This document shows positions 10,784 through 20,505 of a DNA stretch of 34,815 nucleotides, one piece after another. Every line of letters begins with the position of its first letter. The stretch's first letter is position 1. The notes beneath the pieces are model-generated. The model searched no databases. It worked only from the letters and a program-made list of their open reading frames with translations, and had not been told where the DNA came from. The stretch is taken from assembly GCA_946413885.1 (NCBI GenBank), contig CAMKMK010000003.1:1-34815 (forward strand). The letters are read 5' to 3'. The position numbers were made by a program, and so were the translations under genes. Source of the stretch: an uncultured Prevotellaceae bacterium (GTDB taxonomy: Bacteria > Bacteroidota > Bacteroidia > Bacteroidales > Bacteroidaceae).

Positions 10784-12034
10784 ATGATGAAGTTCAAAAG
10801 TTTTCAGGTTCTTCTATTGATTCTATTTGGACAGTTCCTTTTGCCCTTTCCAGTTCAGTGTCAGAACTTGGATGAGATATTGCATCAGATGTTGGATGAT
10901 TTGGGGATACCTATTTATGAAGGGAACCGTATAACCTTATTGCCAAGTGGACGTGAGAAATTTGATGATATGTTTGCATATATTCGAAAGGCCGAATCTT
11001 ATATTCATCTTGAATATTTCAAACTCAAGGATGATAGCATCGGTCATGCACTTTTTGATCTCCTTGCAGAGAAAGTTCGACAGGGTGTTAAGGTGCGTTT
11101 TATTTTCGATAGTTATGCCAGCCGCAGTTTTACGGACAAAGCTACCTTTGACCCTTTCTTGGATAGTGCCCGTGCAGTAGGAATAGATGTTCGCGAGTTC
11201 GACAAAGTGAAATTTCCTTATATCAATCATGCCTACCATCGAGATCATCGCAAGATTGTTGTTGTGGATGGCAAGTATGCATATACAGGTGGAATGAATG
11301 TAGCTGATTACTATATTCATGGCACAAAAAAGGTGGGAGAATGGCGTGATATGCATATACGTGTGGAAGGTCCTTCCGTAGCCGCCTTTGAACATATTTT
11401 TGCTGTTATGTGGTATGCCGTTTCTGGTGAAGTGCTTGAATTGGATTCTCGATACCAAGCCTCCCCAGAACATGTAGGAGAATCCCCCGTTGCTGTAGTT
11501 GATCGCTATCCGTATGAAGGTAGTTCTCAAATGCGTAAGACATTTGCTCGTGCCATTGATGTCGCTCAAAATGAAATCCAAATAGTAAACCCATATCCCA
11601 CGAATGTACGCACAGTGCGCCGTGCTCTAAAGCGGGCTCTTAGGAGAGGCGTGAATGTTCAGATAATGGTTTCCACTAATTGCGATAACAATATTACTCC
11701 TGATATTATTGGATTAGAAATGAAAAAGATGGCTCGTCGAGGAGCCACAGTTTGGTATTATGATGGAGGTTTCCATCACACGAAAGTGATGACGATTGAC
11801 CATCGTTTCTGCACAATTGGTACCACTAATTTAGATGGTCGTTCCTTGCTTTATGATTACGAAGTGAATGCTTTTATCTATGACCCTTTAGTCACGCATG
11901 AATTGGAAGAGATATTTTATCGCGATGTGACTCAAAATTGTCAAGTATATACGTCTGCTGATTGGAAGAAACGTTTCTCGTTAGGTCATCGCATCATTGG
12001 ACGATTAGGTTCTGTTGTCAAGACTTTCTTCTAA
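10784..12034 (+). CDS. Phospholipase D / cardiolipin synthase-like protein with N-terminal signal peptide
   Basis: 416 aa. Two HKD motifs (HRKIVVVDGKYAYTGGMN; HTKVMTIDHRFCTIGTTN). N-terminus MMKFKSFQVLLLILFGQFLLPFPVQCQ. Confidence 0.9.
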   Translation: MMKFKSFQVLLLILFGQFLLPFPVQCQNLDEILHQMLDDLGIPIYEGNRITLLPSGREKFDDMFAYIRKAESYIHLEYFKLKDDSIGHALFDLLAEKVRQGVKVRFIFDSYASRSFTDKATFDPFLDSARAVGIDVREFDKVKFPYINHAYHRDHRKIVVVDGKYAYTGGMNVADYYIHGTKKVGEWRDMHIRVEGPSVAAFEHIFAVMWYAVSGEVLELDSRYQASPEHVGESPVAVVDRYPYEGSSQMRKTFARAIDVAQNEIQIVNPYPTNVRTVRRALKRALRRGVNVQIMVSTNCDNNITPDIIGLEMKKMARRGATVWYYDGGFHHTKVMTIDHRFCTIGTTNLDGRSLLYDYEVNAFIYDPLVTHELEEIFYRDVTQNCQVYTSADWKKRFSLGHRIIGRLGSVVKTFF

Positions 12035-12565
12035 TCCCTTGGCTGTTCCTCCATGCCATCGGATTTTTCCATTCTCATCCACGTAAATGATATATGGTAT
12101 GCCGTGCAATGGAACTGCATAGTCCTCTGAAGCGGGCCCCCTCCAATTTCTGGCATCAAAGAGATGTGTGCCGTTAAGTTTATGTTTTCTGATATAGTTT
12201 TGTGCTTTCTGAATTTCGTTGTCAAAAGAGATGCTGATCCATGTTATTGAAGGATATTTTTGTTGTATAGCAAGCAGATTAGGCATTTCGCGTTGGCAGT
12301 CGTCACACCACGAAGCCCAGAAGAGCAATATATGCTCTTTGCGTTGTAAGGAGTCCAGATTTGTTTTGTCACCAGGAAACAATTTAGGTAAAAGGATGTC
12401 AGGTGCAAAACTTCCCACTTGAATACGTCGATCACTTTCTCTCCATATTTCCTCTCTATCTATTGGGGGATGGTCAGTTTCTTGTTGTACAACAGGCATT
12501 TTCCCAGGTTGATTGCAGGAAAAAAGAATTACTGACATGAAAAGTAGGAGAGAATTAATTTTCAT
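12005..12565 (-). CDS. TlpA/ResA-like thioredoxin-fold lipoprotein
   Basis: MKINSLLLFMSVILFSC lipobox-like N-terminus (start re-assigned from 12586 to the internal Met at 12565). Redox motif FWASWCDDCQREMPNLL. Confidence 0.88.
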   Translation of the reverse strand: MKINSLLLFMSVILFSCNQPGKMPVVQQETDHPPIDREEIWRESDRRIQVGSFAPDILLPKLFPGDKTNLDSLQRKEHILLFWASWCDDCQREMPNLLAIQQKYPSITWISISFDNEIQKAQNYIRKHKLNGTHLFDARNWRGPASEDYAVPLHGIPYIIYVDENGKIRWHGGTAKGLEESLDNRT

Positions 12566-14633
12566 CTTTAGAGAGAACGATGTCACGCATTAGATTTATG
12601 TCTGCAATGCTGATTTTGTGGTTCATCAGTTCTTGCTTGTCGGTATCGAAGGGTGCTATACCACTTGTGTGATCATCGGGATGCTCTTTCTGATACATGG
12701 GGATATAGGTTTGATAACGTTCTTTAGCTAATTTCCAATTCCCTGCTATGAAGGCGGTATGTCCAGCGTTCAAGTAATCTTCCCATCGAGTTTTTTCACC
12801 CAAGTTTATCAGTTTCTTGTAATATCGGTCTGCAGTTTCCAGTTTGTCGAGTTTAAGTGAACACCATGCGATGGAACGCATTGCCATATTCACATGTTTG
12901 CCCTCGTATTCCATCTGATAGAAGATCTTCAAAGCTTCTTCATATTTCCCCTGATTCATGTAACAAAGAGCGAGTTCAATGCGATATGCTTCTGGATCGA
13001 TCTCAACTAATTTAATTAAATATTCTTCCTGCTTTCCGTATCGCTCCATTGCCTTGTAGCATTGAGCGATATTGCTCAGAATCTCTGTGTTTTTCTCATT
13101 GAGAATCTCAGCTTTTGTCAGCTGCTCCAATGCCTTGTTGTAATTGCCTTGTCCGATATGACATTTCCCCATCAATGTAAGAGCATTTTCTGATGCTCCT
13201 TTTTTGTGGATAAGTTCGTCTAAATAGATGAGTGGACGATTATAATACTCATGTTCTGCCAGGAATTTGCTTACATCCAGCATTTGCTCGTCAGAGAAGA
13301 AGTTGCGTAGATTATCGTAGTCAGGCATGTAAGGTGTCATCTCGAAAGGATTTGTCAAATCAGCCTTCCATGGAGACAAGTAATAGAATCGATAGAGACA
13401 TTGCATGATGTTACGGTAGATTTCTTCTATGGATGGTTCCTTGTTCATAAACCCCTCCACAATCTCAGGATCCACCTTCATCAGTTTTATGCTTTCCATA
13501 TTGCTTTGCAAGAGGAAGCACATGGCATATTTGTCGGTTTCGCAATGATTACTGGCTGTCAGAAGGAATCTCATATCCTTTCTTACTTCACCCTTCTTGT
13601 CATACATGACAGAAATTGTTTCAGGACGTTTCTCTTCAAATGGTGCGAACCAATGGGCCAATTGTTCGTAGAACTTATTTCTGCTTGCGAAGATGAAGTT
13701 GCGGTAACTCAAATCATAACCTGTTGAATTGAGTTTATGTATTTCTTTAAAAAGCTTCTGAGCCTTCTTGTCTTCTTTCCCCAATCCTAACTTGAGACGT
13801 TCGTAGTCGTTCCCAAAGATTTTCATTACGTTGGGAATCAAGTCTTTTTCCATCTTCTCAGTAGCTTTTTCACTTCGGATACTCAATATGAGGCTCTTCT
13901 GTATCAGAATCATTTCATTGGCAGCCCGCTTGTTCAACAAGGATTGACCATGTGTGGGGTAGAATCGCAACTGGTCCTTGTGTCTCATCGTTGCCAGTGC
14001 ATAACCTGTCAAGGCTCTTGCACGAACGTATGGATCATCTGAGTTCGTTAGCATTGCCATAAGTGTCATCTTTTCAGGATCCATGTACTCCCATAGAGAA
14101 AGTGCAAGGGCAGAAGTCCAGTGTTGCTGAATTTGCGAGTATTGGCTGATAATGAATTCATATACTTCAGCAGTTTGTGCGGGAGTGAATGGCTCGCTGG
14201 TCCATAGGCAATTGAAGATTTGATCCTCTACATCGTAATGCATTGGACTATCCTTCATTTTATTCCACAATCTCTGTAAAATGCTGTACGCGTCCCTTCC
14301 ATGTACTTGAACCATCATGTTGTATGTGGTTCCGTATTTGTCTAAATTCTGATAAATGCGTATTGCGCGGTGTGCTGCATCAATGGTGCGCAAACCTGTG
14401 CGGATGATATTGTCTTGGATTTTGTTGTGCTGGGAATCTATACCTCCTTGTGCGATGAATCGCATCATGTTGGCATAGTCATCACAAAGTTGGTTGGCTT
14501 GGTGGTAGAGTTGTCGGTTATCACATTCTATCATTAAGGCTGTCAAGAATTCCAGCCCTTCTGAGATGCGGTAATCCAGCAACGCCTTTTTACCTTCATC
14601 CACCATGTGACCCAGTACCTTCAGATTTGTCAT
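12555..14633 (-). CDS. Large TPR-repeat protein, no evident signal peptide
   Basis: 692 aa. C-terminal TPR-like repeats (GKCHIGQGNYNKALEQLTKAEILNEKNTEILSNIAQCYKAMERYGKQEEYLIKLVEIDPEAYRIELALCYMNQGKYEEALKIFYQ). Confidence 0.85.
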   Translation of the reverse strand: MTNLKVLGHMVDEGKKALLDYRISEGLEFLTALMIECDNRQLYHQANQLCDDYANMMRFIAQGGIDSQHNKIQDNIIRTGLRTIDAAHRAIRIYQNLDKYGTTYNMMVQVHGRDAYSILQRLWNKMKDSPMHYDVEDQIFNCLWTSEPFTPAQTAEVYEFIISQYSQIQQHWTSALALSLWEYMDPEKMTLMAMLTNSDDPYVRARALTGYALATMRHKDQLRFYPTHGQSLLNKRAANEMILIQKSLILSIRSEKATEKMEKDLIPNVMKIFGNDYERLKLGLGKEDKKAQKLFKEIHKLNSTGYDLSYRNFIFASRNKFYEQLAHWFAPFEEKRPETISVMYDKKGEVRKDMRFLLTASNHCETDKYAMCFLLQSNMESIKLMKVDPEIVEGFMNKEPSIEEIYRNIMQCLYRFYYLSPWKADLTNPFEMTPYMPDYDNLRNFFSDEQMLDVSKFLAEHEYYNRPLIYLDELIHKKGASENALTLMGKCHIGQGNYNKALEQLTKAEILNEKNTEILSNIAQCYKAMERYGKQEEYLIKLVEIDPEAYRIELALCYMNQGKYEEALKIFYQMEYEGKHVNMAMRSIAWCSLKLDKLETADRYYKKLINLGEKTRWEDYLNAGHTAFIAGNWKLAKERYQTYIPMYQKEHPDDHTSGIAPFDTDKQELMNHKISIADINLMRDIVLSKDEN

Positions 14634-15592
14634 TCCTTTGTATATTTTGTTGTAATCAGGTCTTCCGTATTAATGCCTCGTGGCAACCTGTTGCGGGTCT
14701 GGAGCCAGTTGGCAGCGCGTGTCATGTCCTCCTGCTTTGGAGCTTTAGCGTTGTTGTATTTGGGCAGTATAAGAGAATCTGCCACTTCAGCGGGTATCTT
14801 ATAGGTGTCCTTCAAAATTGCTTTGATGCTGTCTGTCAAGAGACCGCGATGCATGTTATCTATTGCCAGATTATATACTTGAACGAACAGTTTTATTTGT
14901 CTTTCTTTTTCTTCGCTGAATGTGCTGTCAGAGCGTAGAACCCATGTTGTCAAATGTGGATCTTGTTCTTTTGTTTCTTCTATCTTGAGATGCCCTAATT
15001 TCAGCATCCAGGTTGTGTAGGGATCCGTATAGATTCCAGCATCTATCAGATTAGTTCGAAGCATATCAGTCCTCAGTTGCACATCATTTACTTGAGGGCG
15101 ATATGCGTTCTCATCAATCATCTTCAGGCTATCAATGAATGCATCACACCAGTAATCTGTTATTGACAGGCGGCACATAGCTATCATTTTCTCCTTAAGC
15201 TGATTTTCCTTTTTCACTCGTTTCCCCTTTTGGGAAATCAGTGTTAACCGTTCCTGACCTGCCATGAAAGCATGCAAGTTATTCACGGTTGGCATGAGTC
15301 GAATGGCACGTATCAAGTCTGAGTAAGCCACATCAGCATGCCCTTTTTGCAGGGTAGTATCGATGTCCATCTGTGCTACATAGGTTTCCACGAGAGCATT
15401 CAGATTCATCTCCTTCATCAATCCTGTGCGTTGGGCATAATAGATGGGCAGGCAATCCATTACAGGCATTACAGCGATGCGCAGAGCTGACCCGTCGAGA
15501 CCTGCGTCTTCTTCGAGAGAAAGCATGGCCTCCTGCTTGCTTGTACAGGAGGCCATAATCAGTAATATTATCAGCGAATAATATTTTATCAT
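14630..15592 (-). CDS. ABC-type substrate-binding-protein-like lipoprotein (NMT1/SsuA-like)
   Basis: 320 aa. Lipobox MIKYYSLIILLIMASC. LRIAVMPVMDCLPIYYAQRTGLMKEMNLNALVETYVAQMDIDTTLQKGHADVAYSDLIRAI resembles NMT1/THI5-like binding proteins. Confidence 0.75.
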   Translation of the reverse strand: MIKYYSLIILLIMASCTSKQEAMLSLEEDAGLDGSALRIAVMPVMDCLPIYYAQRTGLMKEMNLNALVETYVAQMDIDTTLQKGHADVAYSDLIRAIRLMPTVNNLHAFMAGQERLTLISQKGKRVKKENQLKEKMIAMCRLSITDYWCDAFIDSLKMIDENAYRPQVNDVQLRTDMLRTNLIDAGIYTDPYTTWMLKLGHLKIEETKEQDPHLTTWVLRSDSTFSEEKERQIKLFVQVYNLAIDNMHRGLLTDSIKAILKDTYKIPAEVADSLILPKYNNAKAPKQEDMTRAANWLQTRNRLPRGINTEDLITTKYTKE

Positions 15593-15638
15593 GTTCTATG
15601 CGGAGCGATGTGTTACCCCGTATCAATCGTTGCTTGGA

Positions 15639-16886
15639 TTATCCCTTGATGGCAGCTACGCCAGGCAATTCTTTGCCTTCGATGGCCTCCAACAGAGCGC
15701 CGCCACCCGTAGAGATGTAGGATACCTTGTCAGCTAATCCGAACTTGTTGACGCAAGCTACAGAATCGCCACCACCAATCAAGGAGAAAGCGCCTTCAGC
15801 GGTAGCTTGTGCTACAGCCTCACCGATAGCGCGGCTACCTGCCGTGAAGTTGTCGAACTCGAAAACACCAGCAGGGCCATTCCAGAGAATTGTCTTGGCA
15901 CCCTTGATGGCGTTTGCAAAGATCTCGCGGCTCTTGGGACCAGCATCCAGACCTTCCCATCCTTCTGGAATCTCATTACTAAGCGTAACCTGAGTTTTGG
16001 CATCGTTGGAGAAGGCGTCAGCAATTACAGAATCCACACCCAATACCAACTCCACACCGTTCTCCTTTGCCATCTTCTCTACGTTAAGAGCGATATCCAA
16101 CTTGTCATTCTCACAAATGGAATTGCCTACCTCGCCTCCGTGAGCTTTAGCAAAGGTGTAAGTCATACCACCACACAAGATCAGTTTGTCGACCTTGCCC
16201 AGCAGATTCTCGATAATACCAATCTTGGTGCTTACTTTTGAGCCTCCCATGATGGCAACAAATGGACGCTTGATGTTGCTCAACACGTTGTCAACTGCCT
16301 GAACTTCCTTCTCCATCAAGTAACCCAGCATTTTGTTGTCCTTGTCGAAATAGTCAGCAATTACGGCGGTGCTGGCATGCTTGCGGTGAGCAGTACCGAA
16401 TGCATCCATTACGTAGCAGTCAGCATAGCTTGCCAATTTCTTTGCGAAATCCTTCTGCTTAGCTTTCATTTCCTTCTTGGCAGCATCGTATGCAGGGTCT
16501 TCCTTGTCGATACCTACGGGCTTGCCTTCTTCTTCAGGATAGAAACGCAGGTTCTCCAGCAACAGGGCTTCACCTGGTTTCAGGGCTGCTACCTCTGCAT
16601 CTGCGTTGGCACAATCAGTAGCGAAAGCAACAGGAACACCCAGAGCCTTCTCCACGGCTTCGCGAATCTGACCAAGAGAAAGTTTTGGATTCACTTTGCC
16701 TTTGGGTTTCCCCATGTGGCTCATGATGATGACTGCACCGCCATCAGCAACAATCTTCTTCAGGGTAGGCAGAGCACCGCGGATACGGGTGTCGTCAGTA
16801 ATGTTTCCATTCTCGTCTAAGGGCACATTGAAGTCCACACGAACAATAGCCTTTTTGCCGGCAAATTTGTACTCGTTAATTGTCAT
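15639..16886 (-). CDS. pgk: Phosphoglycerate kinase
   Basis: 415 aa. [77 protein letters not shown]. Confidence 0.98.
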   Translation of the reverse strand: MTINEYKFAGKKAIVRVDFNVPLDENGNITDDTRIRGALPTLKKIVADGGAVIIMSHMGKPKGKVNPKLSLGQIREAVEKALGVPVAFATDCANADAEVAALKPGEALLLENLRFYPEEEGKPVGIDKEDPAYDAAKKEMKAKQKDFAKKLASYADCYVMDAFGTAHRKHASTAVIADYFDKDNKMLGYLMEKEVQAVDNVLSNIKRPFVAIMGGSKVSTKIGIIENLLGKVDKLILCGGMTYTFAKAHGGEVGNSICENDKLDIALNVEKMAKENGVELVLGVDSVIADAFSNDAKTQVTLSNEIPEGWEGLDAGPKSREIFANAIKGAKTILWNGPAGVFEFDNFTAGSRAIGEAVAQATAEGAFSLIGGGDSVACVNKFGLADKVSYISTGGGALLEAIEGKELPGVAAIKG

Positions 16887-16959
16887 AATGTCTTGTTATT
16901 TAATAATGTGTTAGAATAGCCTTTTTTTATCGTGTGCAAAATTACTGCTTTTTGCTTTA

Positions 16960-17625
16960 TTAAGCAAATTTCCGCGCACAAATTTCCAACAAACCGCATT
17001 GTTCGCATTTTGGCTTGAGGGCGGTGCACACATACCTTCCATGCAGGATGAGCCAATGATGAGCATCGCGTATCGTTTCCTCAGGCAGATGTTTCACCAG
17101 CATACGTTCAACGCTGAGTGGAGTAGTGCAGGAGGAAGGGACGAGTCCGATGCGATGACTTACCCTGAAGACATGAGTGTCCACAGCCATAGCAGCCTGA
17201 TGGAATGCCACACTCAGGACCACGTTAGCTGTTTTGCGACCCACGCCAGGCAGTTTTGTCAGTTCTTCCATCGTGCTGGGAACCCTTCCTTCGAATTCTT
17301 TCATCAGCATTTGAGCCATCTCGACCAGATGTTTCGCTTTACTGTTGGGGTATGAGACGGATTTGATGTACTCGTAGATAACTTCTGGAGTGGAGAGTGA
17401 CATGGATTCAGCGTTTGGATAATCCTCAAAAAGATGTGGTGTCACCAGATTGATTCGCTTGTCTGTGCATTGGGCGCTAAGCATCACAGCCACCAACAAT
17501 TGGAAAGGATCTTCGTAGTGAAGCTCCGTCCTTGCTATCGGCATGGCTTTCTGGAAATATGCCACCAGCTTGTCGTATCGTTCTTGTCTTTTCACGTCCT
17601 TTGACTTTTTCTTGTTTTCTGACAA
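16960..17625 (-). CDS. nth: Endonuclease III
   Basis: 221 aa. VAVMLSAQCTDKRIN, LPGVGRKTANVVLSVAFHQAAMAVDTHVFRVSHRIGL, C-x6-C-x2-C-x5-C Fe-S motif at C-terminus. The start codon at 17625 reads TTG; the true start is uncertain. Confidence 0.95.
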   Translation of the reverse strand: MSENKKKSKDVKRQERYDKLVAYFQKAMPIARTELHYEDPFQLLVAVMLSAQCTDKRINLVTPHLFEDYPNAESMSLSTPEVIYEYIKSVSYPNSKAKHLVEMAQMLMKEFEGRVPSTMEELTKLPGVGRKTANVVLSVAFHQAAMAVDTHVFRVSHRIGLVPSSCTTPLSVERMLVKHLPEETIRDAHHWLILHGRYVCTALKPKCEQCGLLEICARKFA

Positions 17626-17632
17626 TCGTGTT

Positions 17633-20398
17633 CTACTTGACCAGTACTTTCCGTGCGGTTCCGTTAGCGTACTTTACGATATGGACACCTTTCTCGTTGT
17701 CTTTCAAGCGTTGACCGCTCAGGTTGTATCTGCCAATCTCTGTCTGAGTGTTGTCGAACTTTACAGATTCCTGGATTCTTTCAATCCCATCGGGCAGGTT
17801 ACCTGCATTCTTCTCTACCAGCACTTTTGCCCAGAAGCCACCAATTACTGAACGTCCACGGAAGGCAACAGCTGACGCATTCTCTGTCTGGTGCCAGTCA
17901 CTCAGAGGCCAGCGGGAAGTGGTTTCGTTAGCGAACTTCCACTCTGCATCCATGATGGTGTTGAAGTCAGCCTCCTTAGTCGTCATGGCGGCTACCCATG
18001 CGTTCCAATCGGACTTGCACGAGTTGTCGCGACTATCCAAGGGAAGACCATAGCGTTTCATACGTTTCAAGTAATATGGAATCTCCACACCCATCACGTC
18101 GCCCGTATAATCATCATTGAAAATGTTCCATCCCCAGAGCTTATCCCAAAACATATTGTACTTCAGACCCCAATGATTGGAATTCTGGAATTCCATGTAG
18201 TACCAGGTTCCGTCCTTCGAGCGGTCCATATCCACCCAATAATGGGCATATTCGTGAGCGATGGTCATGTTCTGCTCGTAAAGGTCATCGTATCCCAGCA
18301 TCTTGCACATCTCTGCGTAGGAGGCGATACCCATGATTGCCTTTACCGCCAGATTAGCATTACGGGTACTGGCACCCTTGAAGTCATCCGTACAGAGTTG
18401 GTTGCCAGGCTCCTTGCCGTTGTCAACCAGGAACTGGTTCCACGAGGTCAGCACTTTCCAGTATTTCCTCAGGTAGTCCAGGTCGCCGTCTTTCTTGGCG
18501 ATATAGGCAGCGAGGATGATGATGTTTGCACTTTCCTCAAGCGGCATGGTGGAGCCGTCGTTTGCGCGAGGATTACCATACACGTTTCCGTTAGCGTGAG
18601 GATAGGTGCCCAGGTCGTGAGCGGCAAAGTTGTAGGGCCAACGTCCTGAATAGCAGTAATCAAGGATGCTGGTAATCATTCCCTTCTCTAAGGCTGTGTT
18701 ATAGCATAGGAAGAGTGGTGCAGAGGGATAGGTGAGGTCAACGGTGTTGACACATCCGTTGGAATTGTTTTCCTTAGAGAAATAAAGCAGGTTACCGTCC
18801 CTGTCCTGGAAGAGTTTATGAGCGGCCAGCACATGTCGATAGGTGCCTGACAGGAGTTCAGCGTATTTCTTGCTGTTCGTGGCATTAAAGGCATCGTCAT
18901 AGATCATCTTGTCCATGTCGCGGCTACGTTTCATATAATAGGTGTACTTGCTGTCCATCTCCTCAAAGGCTTCATAGATGGTCTTCTTGTCGCGAGCCCA
19001 GTAGCCAGGGAAGTTCACGTTGAAGTACTTGATGTCGTAACGTTCGTCGTAGCCTATCATCATGTAGCCTGATGCTTTCGCGCTCGTTCCCAAATCCTTG
19101 ATGAACGTTATCATGGGATATTGCGACGAGTTGGCGGAGCGATAGACAGCTTCCTTTACCGTCGTGATCTTGCCTTCTGCCGCAAACTCTCTTTCAGCAT
19201 CGTTGTAGTCAGCAACGCAGACATCGCCTCCATCCACAGCAGGCAGATAGATGTATCCCCAGTCGATGGTGACCATGTCGCCAACACGACCCAGAATGCT
19301 TTGGCTTTGGGTACCAGCATTCACGTATTTCCTGCCATCCTTCTCATGCGTGCGCTGAACGGTCGCTTGCGTACCATTATAGACAGTCATTTCGGAAGTG
19401 AAGCCATAATAGAACTGCACGTCGTGCTCCTGTCCGTCATTCGAGGTCACACGATAGCTGATGTAATTGATGGGAGTGGAGATTGATTCCAGATCATCGA
19501 TGATCATGGGAGCCGTGAATACCACATCCAGATTGACGGGTCCACACTTAAAATTATAAAAGGTATTGCAGGCCAGCACATCCACGCCCCTTTGAACAGC
19601 CACAGCCTCGTCAGGATTGTTCACCTTCAGGTTCTCGTAGATGCCAAAGTCGCAATATGCGCCACCCGTCTGGTTCTGGCATCTCACGGCTATCACGTTG
19701 TCGCCCTCGTGGAGGTAAGCCATCATCTCAGGCTTCAGTTTGAAGACTTCATTGGGAGCCCAGTTGTAGCCAGTATTGATGACAAGTCTGCCGTTGATGA
19801 AGAGATAGAAGTAATCATCGTGGGAATACTTCACGTAGAGTTCCTTCTGGAGATCCTCAGCTGTCAGATTCAAGTGACGGCGGATGTACACACTTGTCCC
19901 TTCCTTATACCATTCAGTTCCCACGTTGGTGTGCCAGTCATCAGGACAATTGTAGTTGCTCCCATGATAAGGACAGCCGAAGGCACCTCTCTTGGTCTCC
20001 CAAGCCGAATCATCATAGTCCTCGCGCGTCCAGGTGATACCCGTCGCAGGAGCTGTGGTGCCAATGTAGGCTTTTGCTGACCAGCTTTTGTCGGAAGTCA
20101 TGGGAAGATAGGGATTGCCCAGAATGTAGGTCTGCTGCTGCCCCATCCATCTGTACACCTTGCCATCCACGCGAAGCAAGCCGTCCATAGGCTTCTTGAT
20201 GTTCGACCAGTGGCGGGTGACGCCGTCAGTCAACTTGTCGTAAGGCGACCAGAAAGAGATATAGGGGTCGTTCACGATGAGGGGTACCGCAGGCAAGCGC
20301 AGATCGATGTTCTTGTATGGTTCAAAGAAAGCATCCTCTTGGGCGGAAGCGGTCAAAGTAAGCAGAAGAACTGCTGCGAGGGCGTGTACTCTATTCAT
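17633..20398 (-). CDS. Secreted glutaminase-A-like / DUF4965-DUF5127-DUF1793-type protein with inserted galactose-binding-like domain and C-terminal sorting-like tail
   Basis: 921 aa. MNRVHALAAVLLLTLTASAQ signal. RLPAVPLIVNDPYISFWSPYDKLTDGVTRHWSN, FPGYWARDKKTIYEAFEEMD, HDLGTYPHANGNVYG, MPLEESANIIILAAYIAKKDGDLDYLRKYWKVLTSW. C-terminus IGRYNLSGQRLKDNEKGVHIVKYANGTARKVLVK. Confidence 0.85.
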   Translation of the reverse strand: MNRVHALAAVLLLTLTASAQEDAFFEPYKNIDLRLPAVPLIVNDPYISFWSPYDKLTDGVTRHWSNIKKPMDGLLRVDGKVYRWMGQQQTYILGNPYLPMTSDKSWSAKAYIGTTAPATGITWTREDYDDSAWETKRGAFGCPYHGSNYNCPDDWHTNVGTEWYKEGTSVYIRRHLNLTAEDLQKELYVKYSHDDYFYLFINGRLVINTGYNWAPNEVFKLKPEMMAYLHEGDNVIAVRCQNQTGGAYCDFGIYENLKVNNPDEAVAVQRGVDVLACNTFYNFKCGPVNLDVVFTAPMIIDDLESISTPINYISYRVTSNDGQEHDVQFYYGFTSEMTVYNGTQATVQRTHEKDGRKYVNAGTQSQSILGRVGDMVTIDWGYIYLPAVDGGDVCVADYNDAEREFAAEGKITTVKEAVYRSANSSQYPMITFIKDLGTSAKASGYMMIGYDERYDIKYFNVNFPGYWARDKKTIYEAFEEMDSKYTYYMKRSRDMDKMIYDDAFNATNSKKYAELLSGTYRHVLAAHKLFQDRDGNLLYFSKENNSNGCVNTVDLTYPSAPLFLCYNTALEKGMITSILDYCYSGRWPYNFAAHDLGTYPHANGNVYGNPRANDGSTMPLEESANIIILAAYIAKKDGDLDYLRKYWKVLTSWNQFLVDNGKEPGNQLCTDDFKGASTRNANLAVKAIMGIASYAEMCKMLGYDDLYEQNMTIAHEYAHYWVDMDRSKDGTWYYMEFQNSNHWGLKYNMFWDKLWGWNIFNDDYTGDVMGVEIPYYLKRMKRYGLPLDSRDNSCKSDWNAWVAAMTTKEADFNTIMDAEWKFANETTSRWPLSDWHQTENASAVAFRGRSVIGGFWAKVLVEKNAGNLPDGIERIQESVKFDNTQTEIGRYNLSGQRLKDNEKGVHIVKYANGTARKVLVK

Positions 20399-20463
20399 TT
20401 TCGTTTTTAGGTTTTTTGAAGGTGGACTTCTTTTTCGTTAATCTTTTTACCTTGTAAGGTTTT

Positions 20464-20478
20464 GCGACAAAACGTCGC
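20464..20478 (-). promoter_or_regulatory. Perfect 5-bp-stem hairpin in predicted 5' UTR of the DUF4965-type gene
   Basis: gcgac-aaaac-gtcgc. Lies between the predicted -7 box (20505-20498, minus strand) and the start codon at 20398. Confidence 0.4.
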
Positions 20479-20497
20479 TCTTTGCCTTATGAGCTTA

Positions 20498-20505
20498 CAA
20501 AGGTA
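20498..20505 (-). promoter_or_regulatory. Bacteroidetes -7 promoter box TACCTTTG
   Basis: Reverse complement of caaaggta fits the TAnnTTTG consensus, upstream of the 20398 start. No clear -33 box seen. Confidence 0.5.

Noticed and set aside
15807-16241. 144-aa plus-strand ORF, and other ORFs antisense to pgk
   Set aside because: Lies entirely within pgk on the opposite strand, with no recognisable domain.
17891-18649. 252-aa plus-strand ORF
   Set aside because: Shadow ORF opposite the DUF4965-type gene, which has strong family motifs.
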